Positions 31,601 to 41,149 of a stretch of 64,000 nt of DNA are shown here, piece by piece. The notes below the pieces were generated by a model. The model searched no databases and was not told the DNA's origin. It saw nothing but the letters and a program-made list of their open reading frames with translations. The DNA is from Microdochium bolleyi. Lineage: Eukaryota; Ascomycota; Sordariomycetes; Xylariales; Microdochiaceae. Both the position numbers and the translations under genes were made by a program. How positions within the stretch are numbered: the stretch's first letter is position 1; every line of letters starts with the position of its first letter. The stretch is taken from the NCBI GenBank assembly GCA_001566295.1, contig KQ964246.1, positions 2,976,001-3,040,000 of the forward strand, written 5' to 3'.

Positions 31601-34584
31601 CGGGATCAGAGTCCCACTGTTGACGGCAGGTGCCAGCGTATAGTGGCGATCAGCGAGGACTGATAAGAGTGCTTGCGTCGCTTACGGCACGGGCAGCCGT
31701 CCGCCCGGCAGTTGGAACTGCACGCCAATGGTTCATGGACCATCTCCCCTCTGTGTATGATGCACCGTGGCGCATGTGCGGGCTGCGCCGTCGACATCAT
31801 CGCACGCGAGGTGCCACTCTCCTAGTGACAACGCCAAGCACTGTGAACAGGGGTGGCTTGAGCCTTGACGTCTTGTGGGCAGGCTTGCTCCGGTGCGGCA
31901 GGGCCCCTGACTGGCGGAGCAATGGGAATTGCCCAATTGCCATAGCCCATGTCATGGCCGGGTTTTCCTCCGCATCCAACGTCGCTCGAAGCATTGCAGC
32001 GCTGCCGGGCGCGTTGCCCCCGCTACATGTGTCGCCACCGTGTCCATAGCGCACAGCCTCGCGAATGGGCGAATGTGTTAGGCCCTGGACATTGCACAAG
32101 CAGGTGAGCGGCGCCTGGCAGTAACTCGGGGTGTGTGTAACACGGTTTGTGCCGGGGTGCTGGAGCAGGCGGGAAGGCCTCATGAATTTGCCACTTCCGC
32201 TGCGGTTCGTCTGCTTCGGCGGTCCACAAACAGCTCTGATGCGCTAGACGGCAAATGCCTGGGATACCTCGCAGGGATCTACGCAATCCTGTGGCTCGCC
32301 ATGCAATTGTCAGAAATCGGGCACGCGGGGTGAGACTGGCTCGACTTATGCGACGTGGGTTGTAGGCTCTCACGGGCGGAGCCAATTCCGTCGGCATCAC
32401 AGCTCGCCACAGAGCCCCAAGCTGCTACCTGTGACGTGACGGCATGATGGGGTCTTGGCTAAGGCTGCCCCGGGAGATGATCGCCGTTGCTCCTATGTGC
32501 TGGTGGTGATCGAGCAGTGATATCAGGTTGGCTAGCTGGCCAGGCTGCGCCGGGTCATGGCTGAAGGCTGGTGTGCTTTGTTGGTAGGTGGGATGTCCGA
32601 GATGATACAGAGTCGGAAAGCGAGGAGCTGGTGTGCCAGGACTGTTGCTTACAGCTCAAGATTCCATTGTCTGATGTGAAAGAACGACGAGGCTACGGCA
32701 GCCTTCGCCAAATGTGGAAGAGGCATGCACGGATTGGATGCAAGAGCAATTCAGGGTCTTTCCACCTAGCGGGCGTCGGTAGCGGCAAGAGCGCAGCTAA
32801 GGTTTTCAAGGTTGTCAGAAGTAGCAGGTACGACCCTCCGAGGGGCGAATTGCCCTTTTCTCGAATTAGCTACAGCTTGACAGGGGCCACGGCGAACATC
32901 CCGCCTTCCAGGGTGTCACTAAAACACACAACTCGCTCGTGGCTGCGTGTTCACGCGCCGGTCTGCCCGGTGCGATAGCTTAACGCCTAGTTTTCGACCG
33001 GTCGTGTGCCACTTTCGACGCCGCGAACGCCTCTGGGCCCCATTGCTGGGACACCATGCGGCCTTCCCGCACACCTTCCCACAGCTCTGTAAACCCCTGT
33101 CTCTCGTCCATGATGGATACTGTCCAAGGGGTGGCGACATTGTCCGTCCACTGTAGGCGGGGAGTATCCGCACAGAGGCTGTGGTTCCATGACTCCATTG
33201 CTCTAGTCTAGGTATCTCCGGCAAGCCTGGTCAAGTCATTGTGCTCACCACCCAGTCCACCCCAGTGTATCCCTCCGCCGCCAGAGCGGAGTCCTGGGTC
33301 CGGCCCCGGTTCCTGGTTGGCGGGCGCTTGCTTCTTTCGTTCATCTCCCAGGCCCAAGGCGACCAGCGCGGACAGCGGTCCCTTGATGTATGGCGAGTGT
33401 TCCTGGCTCGCCTGGCTTCTGACAGACCGACTTATTCGCCACTCACTTAAGTCTGCTTTCCCTTCACGGGGCTTGGCCGGGGTGCGGTCGTCTAAGTATC
33501 CAAACCCACAATAGCATCGTCCTCTGGCATGACCCACGCTTCGCCGCGAGATGTCAGTACCACTCAGTCTCGACCGACAGGATACCTCTCACTGCACACT
33601 TCGTCCTTCTTGTACAAAGACAAACATTGCTTGACTTACCACCGCAGCCGGATCGGTAAATCAGGCTCGTCATCCTTTGTGACTTGCTCTCAGCTCTGCT
33701 CACTTCCGCAGTCAATTTCAAGAGACAAGAGGTAAGTGTTTCTGTTCATTTCATGCTATTCAATGTTGTCGTTGCGTTCCGCCAGGAAAGTTGCCTTTGG
33801 GTATTTGCTACTTTCGTCCAGATCCGCCTGCTAGTCATGATGAGCACTGGCTACTGGTGTTGGCGGCATCATTGCGTGTCCTTGATGTAGCTTGCAGGGC
33901 ACACAGCTAATTACAGAATACACCTATCTAGCGGAGCTTGATGCGACTTCAAGCCTCTTTGTTCGGTAGACCCCGGCCAGCTCACTGTCCTGCCCACATG
34001 CCACATGGGCTTCAAAATTAGCCACACCTCTCCATTTTCGACCATCTCCTGCTCACGGCCAGCGACATAGGCACTCGGTGGGCAGCCCAAAGACAGCATT
34101 TCCAACCAGCCATTGGGCATCCCTTTGGGCGCCACGCCCGCTGCGGCCATATTTTACTTGCGAGACCCTTGGCCTTTCTCACGCGACAAACCAAGCATAT
34201 TCACATTTACTACAGACACGAGCCATCATTGCGACTATTGCTATCACTATTTTTGGGTGGTCAGCAAAGAGTGGTGAGCCGTCTTCATTCCCGTTCTCGG
34301 TGTATCCTGGATTCACGGTGGATTGCCGGCATTTCGCTCTCAGCTCCCCTGCCCTGCATGAGACCGGCTTCCACAGTGTTGCTTTCCTCTGCAGCTTTGT
34401 CTGGCATCGGAGTTTATACTCTGTCACAGATCCGGGGTCACGGTCTAGGCCACTCTCGCTGGCTGGGATGTTGCCGGCTCGTGGTGTTTCCGATCAACAA
34501 GAGGCCGCCCCGCCACCTCACCTGCCTCACACAACCCCAGTCTGCAGAGAGACTCCGCGGCCCGTCTACGATTGATTTTAAACG

Positions 34585-34602
34585 TTTTTTTTTTTTTTTT
34601 TT
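34585..34602. repeat. homopolymer run of 18 T
   Basis: The run lies about 200 bases upstream of the YTH gene start. A poly(dA:dT) tract here could help keep the promoter free of nucleosomes; this is inference. Confidence 0.8.
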
Positions 34603-34805
34603 AGTTTCATACAATACTGACGTGTTATTATCTCTTAGGTATCTTTTTTCTAGAACTGAACTTCATTCAACTATTACTCAGGCAACGCACCGACTGGATC
34701 TTCGGTCCGGGTTGACACGCAGACCTCGTCTCTTTCCCTTGTCTCTCCCACGTCACCCTTTGTACGTGGTGTCATTATCGTCTAGGCAGCCAGATTCCCG
34801 GTTCG

Positions 34806-36938
34806 ATGGGGGACGCAATAGCCCCTATGAGCTCTGCGAAGGAGGTCGAGGGAGAAGCGACGAAAGCTGTACTTGCCTACCAGGGAACAGTCTCGAGCCA
34901 AAACCAACACCCACAAGTACACAGCTCCGGCAACAAAGGCGCGCACCCCACGCAGTACCAGCAACATGGCCTATCCAGTGGGCACGCCCACGCCAATCAG
35001 TTGGATGCGGGCCAGAACCAGTCTCCAGCTTCTCAGAGTCCTTTCAACTTGAAGTCTATGACGGGTGCTCTTCCGCCACAAGCATACCCTATGTCTTTCC
35101 CGACGAATACACAAGACCATCAACACCACCACTTACAGCATGATGGCAGTCCGGCTCAGCGCCACCCAGGTGGCCCTACCCCTCCGAATAACTTCATGTA
35201 CAACAACCCAGGATCACACCTGGCTCATTATGCGACTCATTCGAATATGCATGGACAACCATTCTATATGCAACCACAAGGACCGGTCCCACCGTTTTTC
35301 GGTCAACCACAGATGAGTGGCACGCATAATTCATCGGATCAGCTGCCAGGGGCTCCCTCGAGACAGCACGCTTCTTATTATCATGGATCTGCCATTATGA
35401 GCCAACACACAGCGCCTGGTTATTACTATCAGCCACAGATGCACGCTTATCCAAGTCCTACCTACACCCTTCCTGGGCCCTCAAGTGGGATTCCCCATGG
35501 AAGACTGAGAAACGGCGAATCTCAGCATATCTTTGGTGGAGCACCTGTACAACAGCTCGGCAACACTAGCGCCAGCGTCGTGCGTGGGCCTCCTCGGAAG
35601 CCACGACAAAGCGGTTTGTCCGAACCCCCCAATCAGCAAATCGCATCTGAAACTAATCAAAGGTGCTTGGATTCTCCAGGACACGCGATATGGATCGGCA
35701 ATCTACCTCCCCAAACCGACCTCATGAGTTTGGTCCGACACGTATGCGCCGAAACTCCCGGGCTCGAATCACTTTTCCTGATTTCGAAGAGTAACTGCGC
35801 TTTTGCAAACTTCAAGGACGAAGAGAAGTGCGTGACAGCACAGCAAAAGTTGCACGACTCCAAGTTTCAGTCCGTCCGACTCGTTAGCCGGCTCCGCAAA
35901 AGTACCGTGGAAGGGGTGGCAGGACAGACTGCGCCTACGGGACCATCATCGGTTTCACCTGCGGTTCAGCCAGTGATCGGAGGGAGAGAGCCCGATACAG
36001 TCAGATCATCAGCAACGCCTTCCGACAACCTAAGTGAAAAAGAAGGCAACGGGACGCTGCAGGAGCTTGACCCTGACCAAGCACACCAGATTACTGACGG
36101 TGGCCCACGGAGAGACAGATTCTTTGTGCTCAAGAGTCTCACAGTGGAAGACTTGGAGCTCAGTGTTCGGAACGGGGTATGGGCGACACAGTCACACAAT
36201 GAAGAGAACCTCAATAAGGCCTTCGAGGTAAGCGCCGCTGCCTCCTTCCTCTGCCCAAAATACTTGTGGGAACTAAATGCTTCCCTGATGAGGATGTCTG
36301 GGATCATGACTGATGACATCGCATAGACTTCCGCCAATGTGTACTTGGTGTTCTCTGCCAACAAATCAGGAGAGTATTTCGGATATGCTAGGATGACGTC
36401 GCCTATCAACGACGACCCTGCTGCAGCCATTCAATTCGCACCGAAAGTGCAGCCAACAAGCCAGGTTGATCTCCCGAAATCCATACTTACCGAGTCCACG
36501 GAAGGTTGTCCAAGAGGCCGCATCATCGATGATTCGTCTCGCGGCACCATATTCTGGGAGGTTGATCGTGATGAGGAGGAAGAGGCTGCGAGCGACGCCA
36601 AGTCCGACATATCGAGTAGCATGAACGAGCCAAGTGACGTGGACGGTGAATCAAAGGCATGGGGCAAGCCTTTCAACCTCGAATGGCAGTCGATCACGCG
36701 ATTGCCTTTCTACCGAACTCGGGGGCTTCGGAACGTCTGGAATTCGAACAGAGACGTCAAGATCGCACGAGACGGGACAGAGCTCGAGACATCGGTCGGC
36801 AAGAAGCTCATTGGTCTTTTCAACCGACCACACATCCCAGCACCACAGATGAGCAACATGGCTTTTCGGCCTGGCATGATGCCCCCGCCGACCGGGTACC
36901 CGCAACCACCACCGCCGCCCACATCTTCATTTCGCTGA
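34806..36938 (+). CDS. RRM and YTH domain protein, candidate m6A reader
   Basis: Two exons (34806-36227, 36327-36938) give 677 residues. The N-terminal 280 residues are low complexity, rich in Gln, His, Pro, Tyr and Ser. An RRM-like domain lies at about 293-362 (HAIWIGNLPPQTDLMSLVRH ... NCAFANFKDEEKC). The YTH domain starts near residue 440 (DRFFVLKSLTVEDLELSVRN) and spans the intron. Trp459 in NGVWATQ and Trp551 in TIFWEVD correspond to cage residues Trp377 and Trp428 of YTHDC1, and the end (FNLEWQSITRLPF, NVWNSNRDVKIARDG) is YTHDC1-like. Two insertions interrupt the domain: about 45 residues before Trp551 and an acidic Ser/Asp/Glu-rich one after it. A role in binding N6-methyladenosine in mRNA is inferred. 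The start lies in a weak context; Met8 is an alternative. Confidence 0.9.
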
Positions 36939-38151
36939 GCGTATGGACACCGTATCATCAAGCCGCCGAGATATCGCAGCAGAATATGCCCGCAAGTGGT
37001 GCTGGACACCGTAGCTGGACGTTTACCTGGCCGGCAACCATTTATTACGAGAGTTCTACATATCTCGAGCCATCGGCGCTCGGCATGCAGAAGATTACAC
37101 AAGTAAACGTAGTGCTAATCACAACTTCAAATCCTCATACTTTGCCATGCCCGCATGCACCCCACGTCCCCTGAGCCACAGGTCAAGGTGACCCTTCGAC
37201 GGAGCGGCGATGGACGACTGCCGATGCGGAAGCGCGAGCATGGCGCCGACTCACTAGGGGGTGCCTTCGGCATATGCGGCTTGCGTGAATGATCTCGGGG
37301 TCCATCATTTCCACGTCATGGCCTACCAAAGATCAGTTCGCTGTGTGGTGTGCTTCCCTTGTCAATATCTGCGTGGTAGATGGTGGTACCGTGCGCCCGT
37401 GGAAAAGCCAGGTCGGATGAGTCGGTCTGCAATGTGTAGATATAGGGAGATGGCTTCCAACGCAAGAATGACCAGTGATGATGAGGATGATGCGGCGATG
37501 TGTGGAAAGGGGGGTCCCCTCCCTGCAGATATGGGCGGCACAGAACCGATCACGATGGTTTGTGTGTCGCAGAACTTGCACCTTGTACGGAGCATGCGGT
37601 CGAGTGAGATGTCGTTGAAAGATCGGGGATTTGGTTGATGTGGAGCGGGTTTGAGGGCAGCGGCTGCAAAGAGCCAGGGTCCTGTTCAGACGGGGCCTCG
37701 GGCTACGTCATAGGCAAGACTCCAATTCACATTTCGCAAACCGACCACGACCTGGGACACGTCTAAACATAGTAGCCTCAGATTGCTCTGCAAAACCACA
37801 CAGCTGTCCCTGTAATCACAACAAGATTGTAGATGGCCACAGATGAGCGAAAACCTGATGCTCCCAGAGGCGCTCGTGGTCGTGTGCTCTAAGAGACGTC
37901 TGAATGCGCTCTATGTTCTGCTCGGAGCAGCCTCATGCTGCCGGGCTGCCTTGCAATCCGTGATCACTTGCAGATGGGATCCTGCTATAAGTCCAAGTGC
38001 TTCGTCTCTCCCCGCAATTGTCGTGGTGTGGCCAGGCTGCATTTGGAGGCCCTGGCCAATGGCGAGACGCTTCCAGGAGGTTCCACAAGGATCTGGCAGC
38101 GCAGGGCGCGCTGTGATTGGCTTGTGCTCCAATACCAGGCCTTCCACGCTC

Positions 38152-38165
38152 TTGAAGAAGCTTCG
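38152..38165. promoter_or_regulatory. heat-shock element candidate
   Basis: AGAAGCTTCG (38156-38165) is a perfect head-to-head nGAAnnTTCn pair, with an imperfect third unit (TTG for TTC at 38152) at the right 5-base spacing and a TTC ten bases further upstream at 38142. It lies about 320 bases before the start codon of the small heat-shock gene and about 120 bases before its TATA box, as expected of an Hsf1 site. Confidence 0.5.
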
Positions 38166-38278
38166 TGCTATTTCGAGCTGCAACTTGACACATCTGGTAT
38201 CCTGTCAGCCCTCCTGGCAGCTTTGCCGGGGCCGCAATGTGAAAGATGCCAGCCAATATCACGATGTTGTTTCCTGTG

Positions 38279-38285
38279 TATATAG
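38279..38285 (+). promoter_or_regulatory. TATA box candidate of the small heat-shock gene
   Basis: TATATAG lies 198 bases upstream of the start codon and downstream of the heat-shock element. TATA boxes are typical of strongly inducible stress genes. Confidence 0.5.
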
Positions 38286-38322
38286 CCTGGCCGTCCTTCC
38301 CAGATTGAGTAAATATCTCTTC

Positions 38323-38349
38323 TCATCATCATCATCATCATCATCATCA
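38323..38349. repeat. TCA microsatellite, nine units
   Basis: Nine perfect TCA units lie in the presumed 5' leader of the heat-shock gene, between the TATA box and the start codon. Confidence 0.9.
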
Positions 38350-38482
38350 CCTTCAACTCAAGCAGCTCCACAAGCTCTCTTCCTGAGTCTATATCTCCAT
38401 CACGATTACCCACCAGAGCCCCTCAACATCAGCCATTCTCAACCACAAGAACACCTTGTTCCACATCCACCCATCAATCGCA

Positions 38483-39337
38483 ATGGCATTCTTCGCCCCA
38501 CGCGCATACTCCCCCTACGCTCCTCACCAGCCCGCTGCTACGGAGCCCAGCTTCCACGGGCTCTTCCGGCTGCTTGAGGACTGGGACAACCACCACAACA
38601 GCTCTGAGAACACCAGCTCCAGCACGGACAGCAAGCAACAGGCACGCCCGCAGCATCTGCAACAGCCGCAGCAGCAGCAGCGACAGCAACCCCGCCGCCA
38701 GCAACGCCAGCAGCCCGAGCAACCAGCTTACTTCACCCCGCGCTTCGACATTGTGGAGACCGATGCCGCGTACGAGCTGTACGGCGAGCTCCCGGGCGTC
38801 GACAAGAAGGATGTCGAGATCGAGTTCAGCGACCCGCAGACCCTGATCGTCAAGGGCCACATCGAGCGGACTGTCTCGTCGGCATCGGCCGAAACCCGCG
38901 ACGCCACCGACGAGGACGATGCGGTCGTGATCGACCACGCCGGCGCCAGCACCAGCACCGCTGCCTCTGCCGCTGCCGACGACCACGCCGAGACCTCGTC
39001 ACAGCGCTCCTTCCGGGCCACCGTCGAGGACGGCGAGGACGACGACGGCACCGCCACTCCATCATCAAAGAAGGCGGACCAGAAGACCACCGCCACCAGC
39101 GCAGACACGACCGTCGCAACCACCGCACCCTCCACCGTCGCCACAACTGGCAAGCCGCAGCAGCCGACGCACAAGTACTGGCTCGCCGAGCGCCACGCCG
39201 GCCCCTTCTCCCGCACCTTTGCCTTCCCCGAGCGCCTCGACCTCGACGGCGTCACGGCGTCCCTGCACAACGGCGTGCTCGCGCTGACGGTGCCCAAGGC
39301 CCGCAAGTACGAGGGCCGGCGGATCAGCCTTCTCTAA
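38483..39337 (+). CDS. small heat-shock protein (Hsp20/Hsp30 type) with split alpha-crystallin domain
   Basis: A single exon gives 284 residues from the ATG at 38483 (context TCGCAATGGC); an ATG nine codons upstream is less likely. Small heat-shock proteins bind unfolding proteins and form oligomers. The N-terminus (MAFFAPRAYSPYAPH) is typical of fungal Hsp30, followed by a Gln/Arg-rich tract at about 50-80. The alpha-crystallin domain begins YFTPRFDIVETDAAYELYGE, with LPGVDKKDVEIEF and LIVKGH. It is interrupted by about 95 residues rich in Ala, Ser, Thr, Asp and Glu (about 132-225), and resumes at KYWLAERHAGPFSRTFAFPE with the closing strand NGVLALTVPKA. This split is seen in fungal Hsp30 proteins, though the insert is long here. 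The promoter carries a heat-shock element and a TATA box. Confidence 0.93.
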   Translation: MAFFAPRAYSPYAPHQPAATEPSFHGLFRLLEDWDNHHNSSENTSSSTDSKQQARPQHLQQPQQQQRQQPRRQQRQQPEQPAYFTPRFDIVETDAAYELYGELPGVDKKDVEIEFSDPQTLIVKGHIERTVSSASAETRDATDEDDAVVIDHAGASTSTAASAAADDHAETSSQRSFRATVEDGEDDDGTATPSSKKADQKTTATSADTTVATTAPSTVATTGKPQQPTHKYWLAERHAGPFSRTFAFPERLDLDGVTASLHNGVLALTVPKARKYEGRRISLL

Positions 39338-40177
39338 GATGTCGCCCAAAATCGAACGTGGGCATAGTGATGTGGTGATGACTGGGCACGTTCCTTCTCT
39401 GTCAAGTGGAGGACCACACGAGACTGGAGGGGAGAGACGAACATTGGGATGAAGTCAAGACACTTGACAGTCTTCTTGTATAATGGGGGTATACCTCGTC
39501 TTCAAAAAATCATGTCATGGCGAGCTTTTCCTGGTTTTCGGATAATATGCTTTGGGTGGAGTTTTAGCGCGCGCATGAGCCTATATGAACAGAAATGACA
39601 ATCTCTCAAGTTTCTACAAAGCACTCACTATTCGGGATCCGCCCCGACTAACAATTGCAAATTCGTGACTTAGCCATGGAAACACCCCGCAGGATTTAGT
39701 AGTGGAATGCCAGAATTTAGTTTACATGCCCGCTTCCGAAATGAAGGCAGGGGGCAGAGGGTGGCTGATTTCGCCTGTTGAGCTTTTCATTATATCCCTA
39801 GCGCATGGGGCTCTCACTGGACCACGATACAGGTCACACATATGTGCTTTGATTGTGTATCAAGCCCCAAGAAAAGAAGCTGAGAGATATGGATGGGGTG
39901 TTGATGAAGCAGAGCGATGGTGATCGGGATTTTACTTCTCAAGGTTGCCCGTATATAATCAGATATTGGCACATGTTGACAACATAAATGATAGGGTCGG
40001 TAAATTTGATTGGAGAATAATAGATATTATGTTTATTCTACTTGTGGATCATGATATATTCTATAGTCGTAGACCAAGGAGTTGTCTCCGTTTGGTTCTC
40101 TCCCCCGCCTATGTACAAACACCCTTGAATTGCCGAGAACAGCATTTTCCTGTTATTATGCTTCATCAATGCAATGC
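39338..40177. other. convergent intergenic region with an AT-rich core
   Basis: The stretch separates the ends of the heat-shock and GH17 genes. About 39930-40080 is clearly richer in A and T than the rest of the window. No gene is recognised. Confidence 0.5.
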
Positions 40178-41149
40178 TTACGCAGGGCACTGGAGAGAGT
40201 AGAACGGGTTCGCGCTGTCGCGCGGGGTGATGCCGAAGGAGATGCTGGCCTGGTCGACATTGGCGTCGACGAGGGTGTACCAGAAGACGTTGCGGAAGCC
40301 GAACTGGTGGCAGCCGACGTCGAGCCAGTACTTGCGGGCGTTCTCAATGCTGGCGACAGCAGCGCCAGAGTTGGGGCCCTTGTGAGGCCAGCCGGTCTCG
40401 GTTACCCAGACACGCTTGCCGTTGGCGATGCGGTTGGTGACGGCAATACCGGCATCCCAGTTGGCACGGGCGTTGTCGATGCTGTTAGGCTTGTTGCTCT
40501 CCCAGTAGGGGAAGCCGTTGTGGCCGAGCCAGTCCACGGAGCGCGCGACACCCTGGTTCTCGGGAAGCTCCCAGGCAGTGAAGGTGTCGACGTGGCCGAT
40601 GGGCTTGTTCTGGAGCCGGGTGTTGCGGATCCAGTCACGAAGCCAGCCAATGTAGCCCTCGATCTCGGCACCGGTGGCACCAACACCAGCATTGTTGGCT
40701 ACACCCTGGGGGGAAGAACGGTAGAGATCCTCAGAGCCGACGCTGATGCCCATGATGAGGTCGGTGAACCTGTTGCCCCACTGCCTCTCGGCAGCGAGGA
40801 GGGCGTTGAGCTCGTTCTCGTAGTTGCCGCGGCCGCCGGAAGCCCACAGGCCGACAAGGATGGGGGTGCCGGTGTCCATGGCAGCCTGGAAGGCGGAGAT
40901 GGGGGTGTTTGCAGTGCCGCACTGGATGGAGGTGTAGAGGCGGGCGGTGGCCTGGCGGAAGGGGCCCGGGGCATTGGGGAGGTTGCGAGCGCGGGTCATG
41001 AGGTTGCGGAAGTCGTCGTAGGTGCGGCAGCGGCCGTTGTTGTCGGTGGCACCGTAGTTGAAGCCGGACTTCTGGACATAGTTCCAGTCGACGGCCTCGA
41101 CGCCGGTGGCAGCCAGCCCGAAGGCGGCGGTGATCAAGCTGAACTTCAT
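40178..41149 (-). CDS. secreted GH17 beta-1,3-glucan enzyme, Bgl2-like
   Basis: One exon gives 323 residues from the ATG at 41149; the ORF extends 18 codons upstream but the signal peptide starts at MKFSLITAAF. Cleavage after Ala19 (GVEA/VDWNY) is likely. Bgl2-type GH17 enzymes are wall-bound glucanosyltransferases/endo-beta-1,3-glucanases that remodel glucan. The barrel begins KSGFNYGATDNNGRC. The acid/base Glu140 lies in GISVGSE, and the nucleophile Glu251 in VWVTETGWPHKGPN. The C-terminus FWYTLVDANVDQ and PFYSLQCPA matches the Bgl2 length, with no Ser/Thr stalk or GPI signal, unlike Scw or Gas proteins. A TATAAG motif lies about 90 bases upstream. A 601-codon frame on the opposite strand is a shadow of its C/G-rich third positions. 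Confidence 0.93.
   Translation of the reverse strand: MKFSLITAAFGLAATGVEAVDWNYVQKSGFNYGATDNNGRCRTYDDFRNLMTRARNLPNAPGPFRQATARLYTSIQCGTANTPISAFQAAMDTGTPILVGLWASGGRGNYENELNALLAAERQWGNRFTDLIMGISVGSEDLYRSSPQGVANNAGVGATGAEIEGYIGWLRDWIRNTRLQNKPIGHVDTFTAWELPENQGVARSVDWLGHNGFPYWESNKPNSIDNARANWDAGIAVTNRIANGKRVWVTETGWPHKGPNSGAAVASIENARKYWLDVGCHQFGFRNVFWYTLVDANVDQASISFGITPRDSANPFYSLQCPA

Larger units (their letters stand above)
27461..34805. other. 7.3-kb stretch without a recognisable gene
   Basis: No conserved protein domain is seen on either strand. Base composition stays close to the genome, not the strongly AT-rich pattern of RIP-mutated repeats. It contains an ATG-repeat microsatellite (27981-28004), a weak candidate exon on the minus strand (28332-28616), an 18-base T run (34585-34602), and a consensus 5' splice site (GTAAGT near 33732) that could belong to a spliced leader of the YTH gene. 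The longest frame (29500-30513, minus) has arbitrary composition. Noncoding transcripts or decayed genes are possible. Confidence 0.55.
36939..38482. other. intergenic region upstream of the small heat-shock gene
   Basis: The stretch holds the 3' end of the YTH transcript and the heat-shock promoter. Apart from the heat-shock element, TATA box and TCA microsatellite listed separately, no gene is recognised. Confidence 0.55.

Noticed and set aside
34165..35143. 324-codon plus-strand frame overlapping the YTH gene start
   Set aside because: It runs in another phase, crosses the T run, and its second half is the shadow of the YTH gene.
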